From a virus, in IMG/VR virus record IMGVR_UViG_3300010300_000161, positions 1 to 20,439 of that record: 20,439 bases of DNA; one strand, 5' to 3'. Each line of letters begins with the position of its first letter. Position 1 is the stretch's first letter. Made by a program: the position numbers and the translations under genes. Shown here in pieces: positions 14,772 to 19,937 of this stretch. The notes beneath the pieces are model-generated. The model was not told where the DNA came from and ran no database searches. It worked only from the letters and a program-made list of their open reading frames with translations.

Positions 14772-14971
14772 TGTATGAAATTATGCTGGCTTTGTTACCC
14801 GTAATTGCTGGCATTGTGGGCGTTTGGGTGAACCTCAACAGCACGGTCGCACGATTGAAAAGCCGCGTGATACAATTGGAACTTGAAAACAATGAGTTTA
14901 AAAACGTCGCCAAAGAGTTGTTGGAAAGCGTTCACCGGCTCGAAATCATGATCACCAAAATGCAAAAATGA
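14768..14971 (+). CDS. Small membrane protein with coiled coil, lysis-cassette member
   Basis: A 67-residue protein with one N-terminal transmembrane helix (YEIMLALLPVIAGIVGVWVNL) and a heptad-like cytoplasmic or periplasmic tail (ARLKSRVIQLELENNEFKN, then LESVHRLEIMITKMQK). It comes just before a second small membrane protein and the endolysin. This layout suggests a holin, holin accessory or spanin-like role. I take the ATG at 14768, which overlaps the previous stop (ATGA), although an ATG follows directly at 14771. There is no lipobox, so a lipoprotein o-spanin is unlikely. Confidence 0.75.
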   Translation: MMYEIMLALLPVIAGIVGVWVNLNSTVARLKSRVIQLELENNEFKNVAKELLESVHRLEIMITKMQK

Positions 14972-15090
14972 TTTACGTTATCTTGGCTACGGTGTTTGCA
15001 AACATGATTTACAAGGCGCGCGAGTATGGCCGCGCCGACATTGCCGACCTCATTATAGCAATTGCCGCCCTTTCGATTCTATTGTTTTGA
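14968..15090 (+). CDS. Tiny two-segment membrane protein, holin candidate
   Basis: A 40-residue product with two hydrophobic stretches (MIYVILATVFANMIY and IADLIIAIAALSILLF) on either side of a short charged loop KAREYGRAD. This is a hairpin-like layout seen in small holins. It overlaps the previous gene by 4 nt (ATGA) and the endolysin start by 4 nt (TTGA), so all three are translationally coupled. It is smaller than most characterised holins, so the role is inferred from context and hydropathy. Confidence 0.6.
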   Translation: MIYVILATVFANMIYKAREYGRADIADLIIAIAALSILLF

Positions 15091-15452
15091 GATACTTCAA
15101 CTACCATGAGTTCGACAGCCCCGACGCAATCGGCAGCGGCGAACACATGATGGACGAAGATTTTTTGCAGATGCTCGACCGCGCCCGGCACTTAGCCGGC
15201 GTACCGTTTAAAATAAACAGCGGCTACCGTACCAAAGAACACAACAAGAAAGTAGGCGGCAAGCCGAACAGCGCCCATACAATGGGTTGCGCGGCCGATA
15301 TTCATTGCGTAGACAGCCGCAACCGTTGCTACATATTGGGCGCGCTCTTAGAAGTCGGTTTCAACCGCATAGGCATCGCAAAGACGTTTATTCACGTCGA
15401 CAATTCGTACGATGCCAGCCATGACGAGGATGTAATTTGGCTTTATGATTAA
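15087..15452 (+). CDS. Endolysin, M15-family peptidase
   Basis: A 121-residue peptidoglycan peptidase of the M15 (VanY/peptidase M15A-like) class, which cleaves peptide bonds in the host cell wall during lysis. It shows NSGYRTKEHNKKVGG, then SAHTMGCAADIH with zinc ligands H and D (SxHxxGxAxD), and the C-terminal FIHVDN with the third ligand H. The start is TTG at 15087, overlapping the previous stop: the conserved family N-terminus ('RYFNYHEFDSPD') begins right here, and the next ATGs (15147 and 15150) would delete it. There is no signal peptide, so export through a holin is expected. The gene overlaps the phosphoesterase gene by 8 nt. Confidence 0.9.
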   Translation: MRYFNYHEFDSPDAIGSGEHMMDEDFLQMLDRARHLAGVPFKINSGYRTKEHNKKVGGKPNSAHTMGCAADIHCVDSRNRCYILGALLEVGFNRIGIAKTFIHVDNSYDASHDEDVIWLYD

Positions 15453-16158
15453 ACCACACCGGCCAAGATTAAGCGCGCAGCAAGTCAAAGCCTTGGACTT
15501 CATCCGGGCGAACGAACGGCGCATCTTGGTCGTGGGTGATTTGCATTGCCCGTTCGAACTCGACGGGTATTTCGAATTTTGCGTTGAGCAGTACGAAAAC
15601 TTTAACTGCAATCACGTTGTTTTCATTGGCGACATCCTCGATAACCATTACAGCAGTTACCACGAAACCGACCCAAATGCGCTTGGCGGATCGTACGAAC
15701 TCAACGAAGCCATAAAGCACGTTGCGAAATGGGCAGACGCGTTTCCGGTCGCCGACGTAATCATAGGCAACCATGACCGACTAATAATGCGCAAGGCGTT
15801 CAGCTCATCCGTGCCCAAGGAATGGATAAAGGACTACAACGAAGTATTGGGCACAAGCTGGCATTGGTGCGACCGCAAAGAATACGACGGGGTGCAATAC
15901 GTTCACGGGGAAGGCGGCACGGCACGCAACAAGGCAAAAAACGATATGCAAAGCACGGTGCAGGGACATATTCACACGCAAGCTTATTGCGAATGGATGG
16001 TAGGGAACAACTTTAAGATTTTCGGCATGCAGGTAGGCTGCGGCATTGATCGCGACAGCTATGCGGCGGCATACGCCAAGCACTTTAAAAAGCAGGCCAT
16101 AGGCTGCGGCGTAGTGTTGGGCGGGCATACCGCTATTAATTGTTTGATGCCTTTGTAA
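15445..16158 (+). CDS. Calcineurin-like metallophosphoesterase
   Basis: A 237-residue enzyme with all the metal-binding blocks of the calcineurin-like superfamily: GDLH (D and H), GDILDNH (D), GNHDR (N and H), YVHGEGG (H) and GHIHTQ (two H). Such phosphoesterases hydrolyse phosphomono- or diesters, from nucleic acid ends to cyclic nucleotides or small metabolites. The substrate is not visible here. It sits between the endolysin and a small membrane protein and overlaps the endolysin gene by 8 nt, so it is likely expressed late. Possible roles are nucleic-acid processing or removal of a host signal molecule, both inference. It belongs to a group common in phages but rarely placed in a lysis cassette. 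Confidence 0.9.
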   Translation: MIKPHRPRLSAQQVKALDFIRANERRILVVGDLHCPFELDGYFEFCVEQYENFNCNHVVFIGDILDNHYSSYHETDPNALGGSYELNEAIKHVAKWADAFPVADVIIGNHDRLIMRKAFSSSVPKEWIKDYNEVLGTSWHWCDRKEYDGVQYVHGEGGTARNKAKNDMQSTVQGHIHTQAYCEWMVGNNFKIFGMQVGCGIDRDSYAAAYAKHFKKQAIGCGVVLGGHTAINCLMPL

Positions 16159-16179
16159 CTTGCGTTCAAATTCTTAAAC

Positions 16180-16365
16180 ATGGGAGAACTGATCCAAACG
16201 TACTGGGCCGAGATTGCTTTGGCGCTTATGGCCTTTATAAAGGTTATTGTAAACCTTACACCGACCGAGGCAGATAACAAGGTATTCGGCTGGCTTGACA
16301 CGCTTATAAACGCCATTGTAGCCGACCGGCGAAAGGAACGTCGAGAAGCGCGAAAAAATGACTAA
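16180..16365 (+). CDS. Small membrane protein, second holin candidate
   Basis: A 61-residue product with one hydrophobic segment (YWAEIALALMAFIKVIVNL), the motif TPTEADNKVFGWLDTLINAI and a strongly basic C-terminus (RRKERREARKND). Short proteins of the pattern 'LTPTxxDNxxxGWxxxLIxxI' occur in many phages near lysis genes and are sometimes called holin-like. It follows the phosphoesterase by 21 nt, a gap that begins with TAACTTG at the phosphoesterase stop. Its own stop codon TAA at 16363 is part of another TAAATTG box. Confidence 0.7.
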   Translation: MGELIQTYWAEIALALMAFIKVIVNLTPTEADNKVFGWLDTLINAIVADRRKERREARKND

Positions 16366-16369
16366 ATTG
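16363..16369 (+). promoter_or_regulatory. TAAATTG box in the junction region
   Basis: TAAATTG overlapping the stop of the membrane protein. Unlike the other boxes it is not followed by a useful start: the GTG at 16375 meets a stop codon at once. It could drive a short untranslated transcript that ends at the terminator about 80 nt further on. I see no good -33 element. Confidence 0.25.
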
Positions 16370-16418
16370 CAGCCGTGTAGACATTAGAAGTTACAGGTTT
16401 GTTTTTGTTTCAGCAGCG

Positions 16419-16454
16419 AAAAGGGGTTTATCCAACGGGGTAGCCCCTTTTTTT
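16419..16454 (+). terminator. Probable intrinsic terminator
   Basis: An AAAAGGGG segment (16419-16426) can pair with CCCCTTTT (16444-16451), giving an 8-bp stem with a 17-nt loop. Inside the loop, GGGG at 16437-16440 could pair with the same CCCC as a shorter alternative stem. Seven T residues end at 16454. The position, after the last late gene and before a promoter, fits. Confidence 0.65.
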
Positions 16455-16466
16455 GTGCGCAAATTG

Positions 16467-16497
16467 TTGCGTAAACGAAAAAGCTTTCGTAATGTTG
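16467..16497 (+). promoter_or_regulatory. Promoter-like element opening the DNA-metabolism genes
   Basis: TTG at 16467-16469, 20 nt, then TAATGTTG at 16490-16497, with the ATG 4 nt later. It differs from TAnnTTTG at one position. Placed directly after a terminator, it is a good candidate for the promoter of the whole block that follows. Confidence 0.5.
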
Positions 16498-16501
16498 CCG
16501 C

Positions 16502-16618
16502 ATGAGACAACAAAACCTATGGCGCGAAGGGTACGACTACCCCAGCGACGACGAAGAACACGAAGACGATTTTTTCGAGCGCGCCGATCACGATTACGAA
16601 CAACTAAACGACAAGTAA
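16502..16618 (+). CDS. Very small acidic protein of unknown function
   Basis: A 38-residue product, MRQQNLWREGYDYPSDDEE and onward, rich in Asp and Glu with several Tyr and His. It starts 4 nt after a promoter-like box and is followed within one base by the next small gene. Small acidic proteins at the head of an early operon are sometimes inhibitors or DNA mimics, but nothing here shows that. I recognise no family. Confidence 0.5.
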   Translation: MRQQNLWREGYDYPSDDEEHEDDFFERADHDYEQLNDK

Positions 16619-16619
16619 C

Positions 16620-16775
16620 ATGAGCAAACCAATTTGCGTACGCAGCAGCGTACACGTAAAGCCAACAAGCGACTTCAATGCTTGGCAACAAGAACTGGCC
16701 GAGGAACGCCGGTTTAAACGATTGATGGAACAATTTAAAACCGACCTGATTGCGGCATACACCAAGAACCGATGA
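16620..16775 (+). CDS. Small basic protein of unknown function
   Basis: A 51-residue product, MSKPICVRSSVHVKPTSDF then a charged helix WQQELAEERRFKRLMEQFK. It overlaps the next gene by 4 nt (ATGA). No family is recognised. The helical, Arg/Lys-rich C-terminal half could bind nucleic acid or a partner protein (inference). Its place in a tight chain of small genes with clean overlaps supports it being real. Confidence 0.55.
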   Translation: MSKPICVRSSVHVKPTSDFNAWQQELAEERRFKRLMEQFKTDLIAAYTKNR

Positions 16776-16876
16776 AAGACGAACTAAGCACGTGCTGCGG
16801 AGCACCTAGATATGGCGATTGGGAATTGTGCTCTGAATGTTTGGAACATGCTGACTTTACAATAGAAAAATCATGA
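16772..16876 (+). CDS. Mini zinc-ribbon protein
   Basis: A 34-residue product with the cysteine pattern CCGAP...CSEC, in STCCGAPRYGDWELCSECLEH. Two Cys (or one of CC) and the CxxC pair can hold a zinc ion. Small proteins of this 'CCGAP...C.eC.eHa.f' type occur in Bacteroidota phage genomes without a known function. It is joined to its neighbours by 4-nt overlaps on both sides (ATGA at 16772 and 16873). It may bind nucleic acid or act as a small protein-protein adaptor. Confidence 0.65.
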   Translation: MKDELSTCCGAPRYGDWELCSECLEHADFTIEKS

Positions 16877-17244
16877 GCGCAATTGACGAACTGAAAGCGT
16901 TATCGGACAAATACGATATGCGCGCCGATCACTTCCACAAAGACCAACGCGGCTTTGTGATTATGACCCGCCGAGGCGTTGAACACGTACAAGCCAAAAT
17001 AAAGGCCGTGGTGCGCTTCGAAATAGTGCCGGAATGGTCTGACCCCTCAGAGGGGAGATATTGCATTAAAGCGCACGCAAAATGCGAAATTGGGCAGGTA
17101 GAAACGTATGGCGAGGTAAGCAAAGGCAACAACCGGAATGCGTACCCGATTGCGATGGCCGAAAAGCGGGCGTTGTCCAGGGCGGTTTTGAAGCTTGCCG
17201 GCTTTTACCAACATAACGTTTACGGCGAAGACGAGGTAGAATGA
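16873..17244 (+). CDS. Possible recombination / single-strand annealing protein
   Basis: A 123-residue protein placed before a DNA methyltransferase and upstream of an SSB-like gene. The C-terminal half reads AKCEIGQVETYGEVSKGNN, then AYPIAMAEKRALSRAVLKLAGF. The 'tyGE....n....yp..maeKRAl.Ravlkl.g.y' pattern is a recurring one in phage DNA-metabolism proteins and resembles the core of Erf/Sak/Rad52-like annealing proteins, which also contain a conserved 'xxAxT.A.kRAl..af' type helix. The assignment is tentative. It overlaps the previous gene by 4 nt and the methyltransferase by 4 nt (ATGA at 17241). Confidence 0.45.
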   Translation: MSAIDELKALSDKYDMRADHFHKDQRGFVIMTRRGVEHVQAKIKAVVRFEIVPEWSDPSEGRYCIKAHAKCEIGQVETYGEVSKGNNRNAYPIAMAEKRALSRAVLKLAGFYQHNVYGEDEVE

Positions 17245-18248
17245 AACACGGAAGCCTATTTTCCGGAATCGGAGGCTTTGACCTCGCCGCCGAATGGATG
17301 GGATGGGAGAACCTGTTCAATTGCGAGTGGGAAGAGTTCCCGCGCAAAGTTCTAAAGCACCACTTTCCAAACGCCAAACAATATGGAAACATCAAAGAAT
17401 TTAACGCGGCAACTTACGCTGGACGAATTGACATACTTACAGGAGGATTCCCCTGCCAACCTTACAGCACCGCAGGAAAACGAAAAGGAAAGGAAGACGA
17501 ACGCCATTTGTGGCCGGAGATGCTTAGAGTTATTCGAGAGTGTTCGCCCCGTTGGATCGTGGGAGAGAACGTTCGCGGGCTTGTTAATTGGAACGGAGGG
17601 CTGGTTTTCGAGGAGGTGTGCGCTGACTTGGAAGCTTGTGGGTACTCCGTACAACCGTTTATTCTTCCAGCTTGCGCCGTCAACGCTCCCCACCGCCGCG
17701 ACCGAGTTTGGTTTGTTGCTCACGCCAACGACAAGGAAAGAAGTAATGGATACGGAGAAATTCAAGGCACGAATGGAGAAGTACGACAACGGAACGACTG
17801 TCCCGAATTTAGCGACACAAATTCACGGAATGCTCCCGACACCAAACACAATGGACAGCCTTCCACCGAAGGAGGGCAAAGCGATGGAACGAATAGCCAA
17901 CGGAGCGAGAAAGGGCAGGAAGTCCCCGAGCAATTTGAGGGAGTACGTAAATCCCAAAAGTTGGGAAGCGTATATGCTCCCGACACCGGTAGCGAGCGAC
18001 CATCAGAATCGATGGCCGACAGAAAATTGGAAGGGCGACAGCGACCTGCCGAGCGTGGTGAACGGAGAACTTGGGACGCGTTCCCAACTGTCCCCCCTGT
18101 TTGTGGAGGAGATGATGGGCTTCCCAAAAAACTGGACGGTATCACCTTTCCAAAGTGGAGAAGAGAATCAATCAAAGCCTACGGAAACGCAATAGTACCA
18201 CAGATAGCATTGCAAATATTTAAAGCAATTGAAGCCTATGAATCTTGA
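17241..18248 (+). CDS. dcm: C5-cytosine DNA methyltransferase
   Basis: A 335-residue enzyme that methylates cytosine in DNA with S-adenosylmethionine. Motif I is LFSGIGGFDLA (residues 6-16), motif IV GGFPCQPYS with the catalytic Cys72, motif VI ENVRGL (109-114), motif VIII HRRDRVWFV (151-159), and motif X SIKAYGNAIVPQIA near the C-terminus. Between about 163 and 285, where a target recognition domain should be, the protein is unusually polar and low in hydrophobic residues (many N, D, S, G, E, R). That stretch coincides with a second, conserved-looking frame. The gene may protect phage DNA against host restriction. It uses GGA, AGA and CGA codons more than its neighbours. It overlaps both neighbours. 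Confidence 0.95.
   Translation: MKHGSLFSGIGGFDLAAEWMGWENLFNCEWEEFPRKVLKHHFPNAKQYGNIKEFNAATYAGRIDILTGGFPCQPYSTAGKRKGKEDERHLWPEMLRVIRECSPRWIVGENVRGLVNWNGGLVFEEVCADLEACGYSVQPFILPACAVNAPHRRDRVWFVAHANDKERSNGYGEIQGTNGEVRQRNDCPEFSDTNSRNAPDTKHNGQPSTEGGQSDGTNSQRSEKGQEVPEQFEGVRKSQKLGSVYAPDTGSERPSESMADRKLEGRQRPAERGERRTWDAFPTVPPVCGGDDGLPKKLDGITFPKWRRESIKAYGNAIVPQIALQIFKAIEAYES
17383..18195 (+). CDS. Second protein encoded in the +1 frame inside the methyltransferase gene
   Basis: A 270-residue frame lies entirely within the methyltransferase gene, shifted by +1, with an ATG in an A-rich context (AAACAATATGG). Its translation does not look random. It has TYLQEDSPANLTAPQE and CGRRCLELFE near the N-terminus, WFSRRCALTWKLVGTPYNR in the middle, then LLLTPT (about 111), MLPTPNTMD (150) and MLPTPVASD (198), and a final SQLSPLFVEEMMGFPKNWT (233-252). 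From memory, proteins of this pattern exist in other phages, often next to or annotated as cytosine methylases, and the last block resembles the 'mGFP..WT' block of such enzymes. Function is unknown; a partner or modulator of the methyltransferase is a guess. I cannot search databases here. Confidence 0.65.
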   Translation: METSKNLTRQLTLDELTYLQEDSPANLTAPQENEKERKTNAICGRRCLELFESVRPVGSWERTFAGLLIGTEGWFSRRCALTWKLVGTPYNRLFFQLAPSTLPTAATEFGLLLTPTTRKEVMDTEKFKARMEKYDNGTTVPNLATQIHGMLPTPNTMDSLPPKEGKAMERIANGARKGRKSPSNLREYVNPKSWEAYMLPTPVASDHQNRWPTENWKGDSDLPSVVNGELGTRSQLSPLFVEEMMGFPKNWTVSPFQSGEENQSKPTETQ

Positions 18249-18507
18249 CGAATTTTTCGACGCCGTAGAAGCCGACCAGGAGGCGCAGCAGGACAACCTG
18301 CGGGATTACGCGCTGCACCTGCTCAGTACGTCCACGATGAAGGACGACGACGAAGGTTTAACGGACGAAATAATAGAAACCGATCCCACGCCGCACCGTT
18401 GGCGCGAGATATTCGAACGACTACAATTAAACCAATTGCGGGCGATTGACCTGCCGAATTGGTCGCAAACAGAATTCACTAAATCCTATAAAAAACATGG
18501 AGTTTAA
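18238..18507 (+). CDS. Small acidic protein of unknown function
   Basis: An 89-residue protein: MNLDEFFDAVEADQEAQQD, then LRDYALHLLSTSTMKDDDEG and a C-terminal HRWREIFERLQLNQLRAIDL region. It is mostly helical and strongly acidic in the first two thirds, with no membrane or signal features. I use the ATG at 18238 rather than the TTG at 18229; either way it overlaps the end of the methyltransferase gene (11 or 20 nt). It also overlaps the next gene by 11 nt. I do not recognise a family. Confidence 0.6.
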   Translation: MNLDEFFDAVEADQEAQQDNLRDYALHLLSTSTMKDDDEGLTDEIIETDPTPHRWREIFERLQLNQLRAIDLPNWSQTEFTKSYKKHGV

Positions 18508-18937
18508 AACACCAAAAACACCAAAAGAGTTGAACGCTTTGTTCTTAAAAATTCACGAAGTTGCTGAATCTGAAAACAGCGACACAAGCAACGGTTTTAT
18601 ATGGCAAAGCGGTGAGCAAATTGGTAATATGTGGGACACAATTAATTCCGCAAAACAAAGTGTTGTTGATGCCTTGAACAAAAATCGCCAAGACGGAAAC
18701 AAAGCAGTATCATTTTACGGGCCTTGGATTGCTTGCGAAGATGGCAGCATTGATTACGGGCCAAACGAATTTTATTATTTAAAAGCCGGTTGGCATACGG
18801 ATCAATGGGTACTGCCTCACGTATTGCGTAAGCCTTGGCGTGTTGGCAGTTCGGTTGATTTATTAAGAGCGATGCGCGACGCTGGAAAAGCAATAGGCGT
18901 TGAAAATTTGAATGTAAACCTTTCCAAAATTTACTGA
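18497..18937 (+). CDS. Unknown protein, A+T-rich gene
   Basis: A 146-residue protein with no family that I recognise: MEFKTPKTPKELNALFLKI at the start, then IWQSGEQIGNMWDTINSAKQ, YGPWIACEDGSIDYGPNEFYY and a KPWRVGSSVDLLRAM end. I use the ATG at 18497, in an A-rich context, rather than the ATG at 18446, which would overlap the preceding gene much further. Base use differs from its neighbours: many AAA, TTA, ATT and GAA codons and fewer GCG/CGC codons. This suggests a more recent arrival. It overlaps the previous gene by 11 nt. Confidence 0.65.
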   Translation: MEFKTPKTPKELNALFLKIHEVAESENSDTSNGFIWQSGEQIGNMWDTINSAKQSVVDALNKNRQDGNKAVSFYGPWIACEDGSIDYGPNEFYYLKAGWHTDQWVLPHVLRKPWRVGSSVDLLRAMRDAGKAIGVENLNVNLSKIY

Positions 18938-18938
18938 T

Positions 18939-19292
18939 ATGGAATTAATAATTGAAGGCGTGGTACGCCGAATCAACCAGCCGCAAGAATTTGCAAGCGG
19001 CTTTCGCAAATGCGAAGTTCACGTAGAAGTGCCCGACGGCGAATACAAGGATATTTTTCCGGTCGAGTTCATTAAAGACATGGCCGACGAAGCCGGTACG
19101 CTGACGCCCGGAATGCAAGTAAAGATGCGTTGCAACGTGCGCGGCCGCGAATGGGACGGCGGTGAAAAAGGCTGGCGCGCCTTTATTAGCTTGACCGTAT
19201 GGAAGTACGAGATACTGACCGAAACGAAAGAGATGAAGCAACAAGCGGCGGCAATCGAAAAACTGGCAAAAGACGATGGATTCCCGTTCTAA
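18939..19292 (+). CDS. SSB-like OB-fold protein (DUF3127 type, probable)
   Basis: A 117-residue protein that looks like a single-stranded-DNA-binding protein of the DUF3127 type: LIIEGVVRRINQPQEFASGF, then a strand KCEVHVEVPDGEYKDIFPVEF, a GMQVKMRCNVRGREWDGGEKGW block, and an IS(L)TVWKYEI strand. The C-terminus ends KDDGFPF, an acidic tip with a final Phe like the one by which bacterial SSBs recruit partners. It probably covers single-stranded DNA during phage replication. It follows the previous gene by one base and overlaps the next small gene by 17 nt. Confidence 0.8.
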   Translation: MELIIEGVVRRINQPQEFASGFRKCEVHVEVPDGEYKDIFPVEFIKDMADEAGTLTPGMQVKMRCNVRGREWDGGEKGWRAFISLTVWKYEILTETKEMKQQAAAIEKLAKDDGFPF

Positions 19293-19452
19293 GGTGCGAT
19301 GGGTGGTAAAGCTGCCCGAACACAAAACGCAGGTACGATTTGAAAACCTTAAAAGCTGCCAACGTTACTGCCGCGATCTGTACCAAAAAAAAATTAAGTA
19401 TGAATGCAACTTCTATTATGAACCTGAAAGAGTTTCTGAAACATCACTTTGA
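19276..19452 (+). CDS. Small basic protein after the SSB-like gene
   Basis: A 58-residue product: MDSRSKVRWVVKLPEHKTQV, then RFENLKSCQRYCRDLYQKKI and a YECNFYYEPE segment. It has two Cys-containing stretches and a strongly basic centre. It fills what would otherwise be a gap between the SSB-like gene and the HTH gene. It overlaps the SSB-like gene by 17 nt and the following gene by 53 nt, which is more than usual here and lowers my confidence. No family is recognised. Confidence 0.55.
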   Translation: MDSRSKVRWVVKLPEHKTQVRFENLKSCQRYCRDLYQKKIKYECNFYYEPERVSETSL

Positions 19453-19645
19453 CAACCTCGATGAAGCCGCCGAAGTGATGGACGTGAGCCGGCGCACCGT
19501 CGAAAACTACATCTACGTAAACCCGTGCGGCATCTTAAGGCACAGCGCCAAATTCGTCCAGCGCAAAGACGTTAACCCGCTCGACCTATTCGACGCGGTT
19601 GCGGAAAGCATGGAACAGATTAATGAAAACAGAGCGAAACAGTAA
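19400..19645 (+). CDS. Small helix-turn-helix protein
   Basis: An 81-residue protein with a helix-turn-helix-like segment: DEAAEVMDVSRRTVENYI, where 'xxAAxxMxVSRRTVxNYI' is a typical recognition-helix pattern. The rest is helical. It is likely a small DNA-binding regulator of the early genes. The ATG at 19400 follows an A-rich stretch and is preferred; an alternative in-frame ATG is at 19418, and an upstream ATG at 19340 would overlap the previous frame heavily. Its stop overlaps the next gene by 23 nt. Confidence 0.65.
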   Translation: MNATSIMNLKEFLKHHFDNLDEAAEVMDVSRRTVENYIYVNPCGILRHSAKFVQRKDVNPLDLFDAVAESMEQINENRAKQ

Positions 19646-19937
19646 ACCAAACCAAAAACAAATGTGGCGACCAAAAATATATAGCATACGTTGGAATGCA
19701 GAATTGTGGACTATCCAATGGGAAGAATTTGAACAATCACAGAAGGACGACATTGGTTATTTTTTGGATTGTGATAGCGGAAAAGCAAACGCAATTCATT
19801 GGGCCTTAGAATTTGCAAATGGTCGCAGTAACCATTTGGATAAAAAAGCAGCTAAAGCGTTGTGTCAATGCGTTTGGCCGTATATGAGGAAAACGAAACG
19901 TATGCAGTTAAGATACTTGGAATCATTGCGTGGATGA
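19623..19937 (+). CDS. Unknown protein before the replication initiator, A+T-rich
   Basis: A 104-residue protein: MKTERNSKPNQKQMWRPKIY, then IRWNAELWTIQWEEFEQSQ, and a basic end RKTKRMQLRYLESLRG. It has several Trp residues and no membrane or signal features. I do not recognise a family. The ATG at 19623 lies just before the previous gene's stop; an in-frame ATG at 19662 is a second possibility. It overlaps the replication initiator by 4 nt (ATGA at 19934), so the two are probably co-translated. Like the unknown gene at 18497 it uses A+T-rich codons. Confidence 0.6.
   Translation: MKTERNSKPNQKQMWRPKIYSIRWNAELWTIQWEEFEQSQKDDIGYFLDCDSGKANAIHWALEFANGRSNHLDKKAAKALCQCVWPYMRKTKRMQLRYLESLRG

Larger units (their letters stand above)
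16366..16501. other. Non-coding junction between late genes and DNA-metabolism genes
   Basis: No frame here looks like a gene. The stretch holds a promoter-like box at its left edge, a T-rich segment (GTTTTTGTTT near 16401-16410), a probable terminator and a second, well-spaced promoter-like element just before the gene at 16502. It is probably the boundary between two transcription units. Confidence 0.6.

Noticed and set aside
16375-16380. GTG start after the TAAATTG box at 16363
   Set aside because: The codon is followed at once by a TAG stop.
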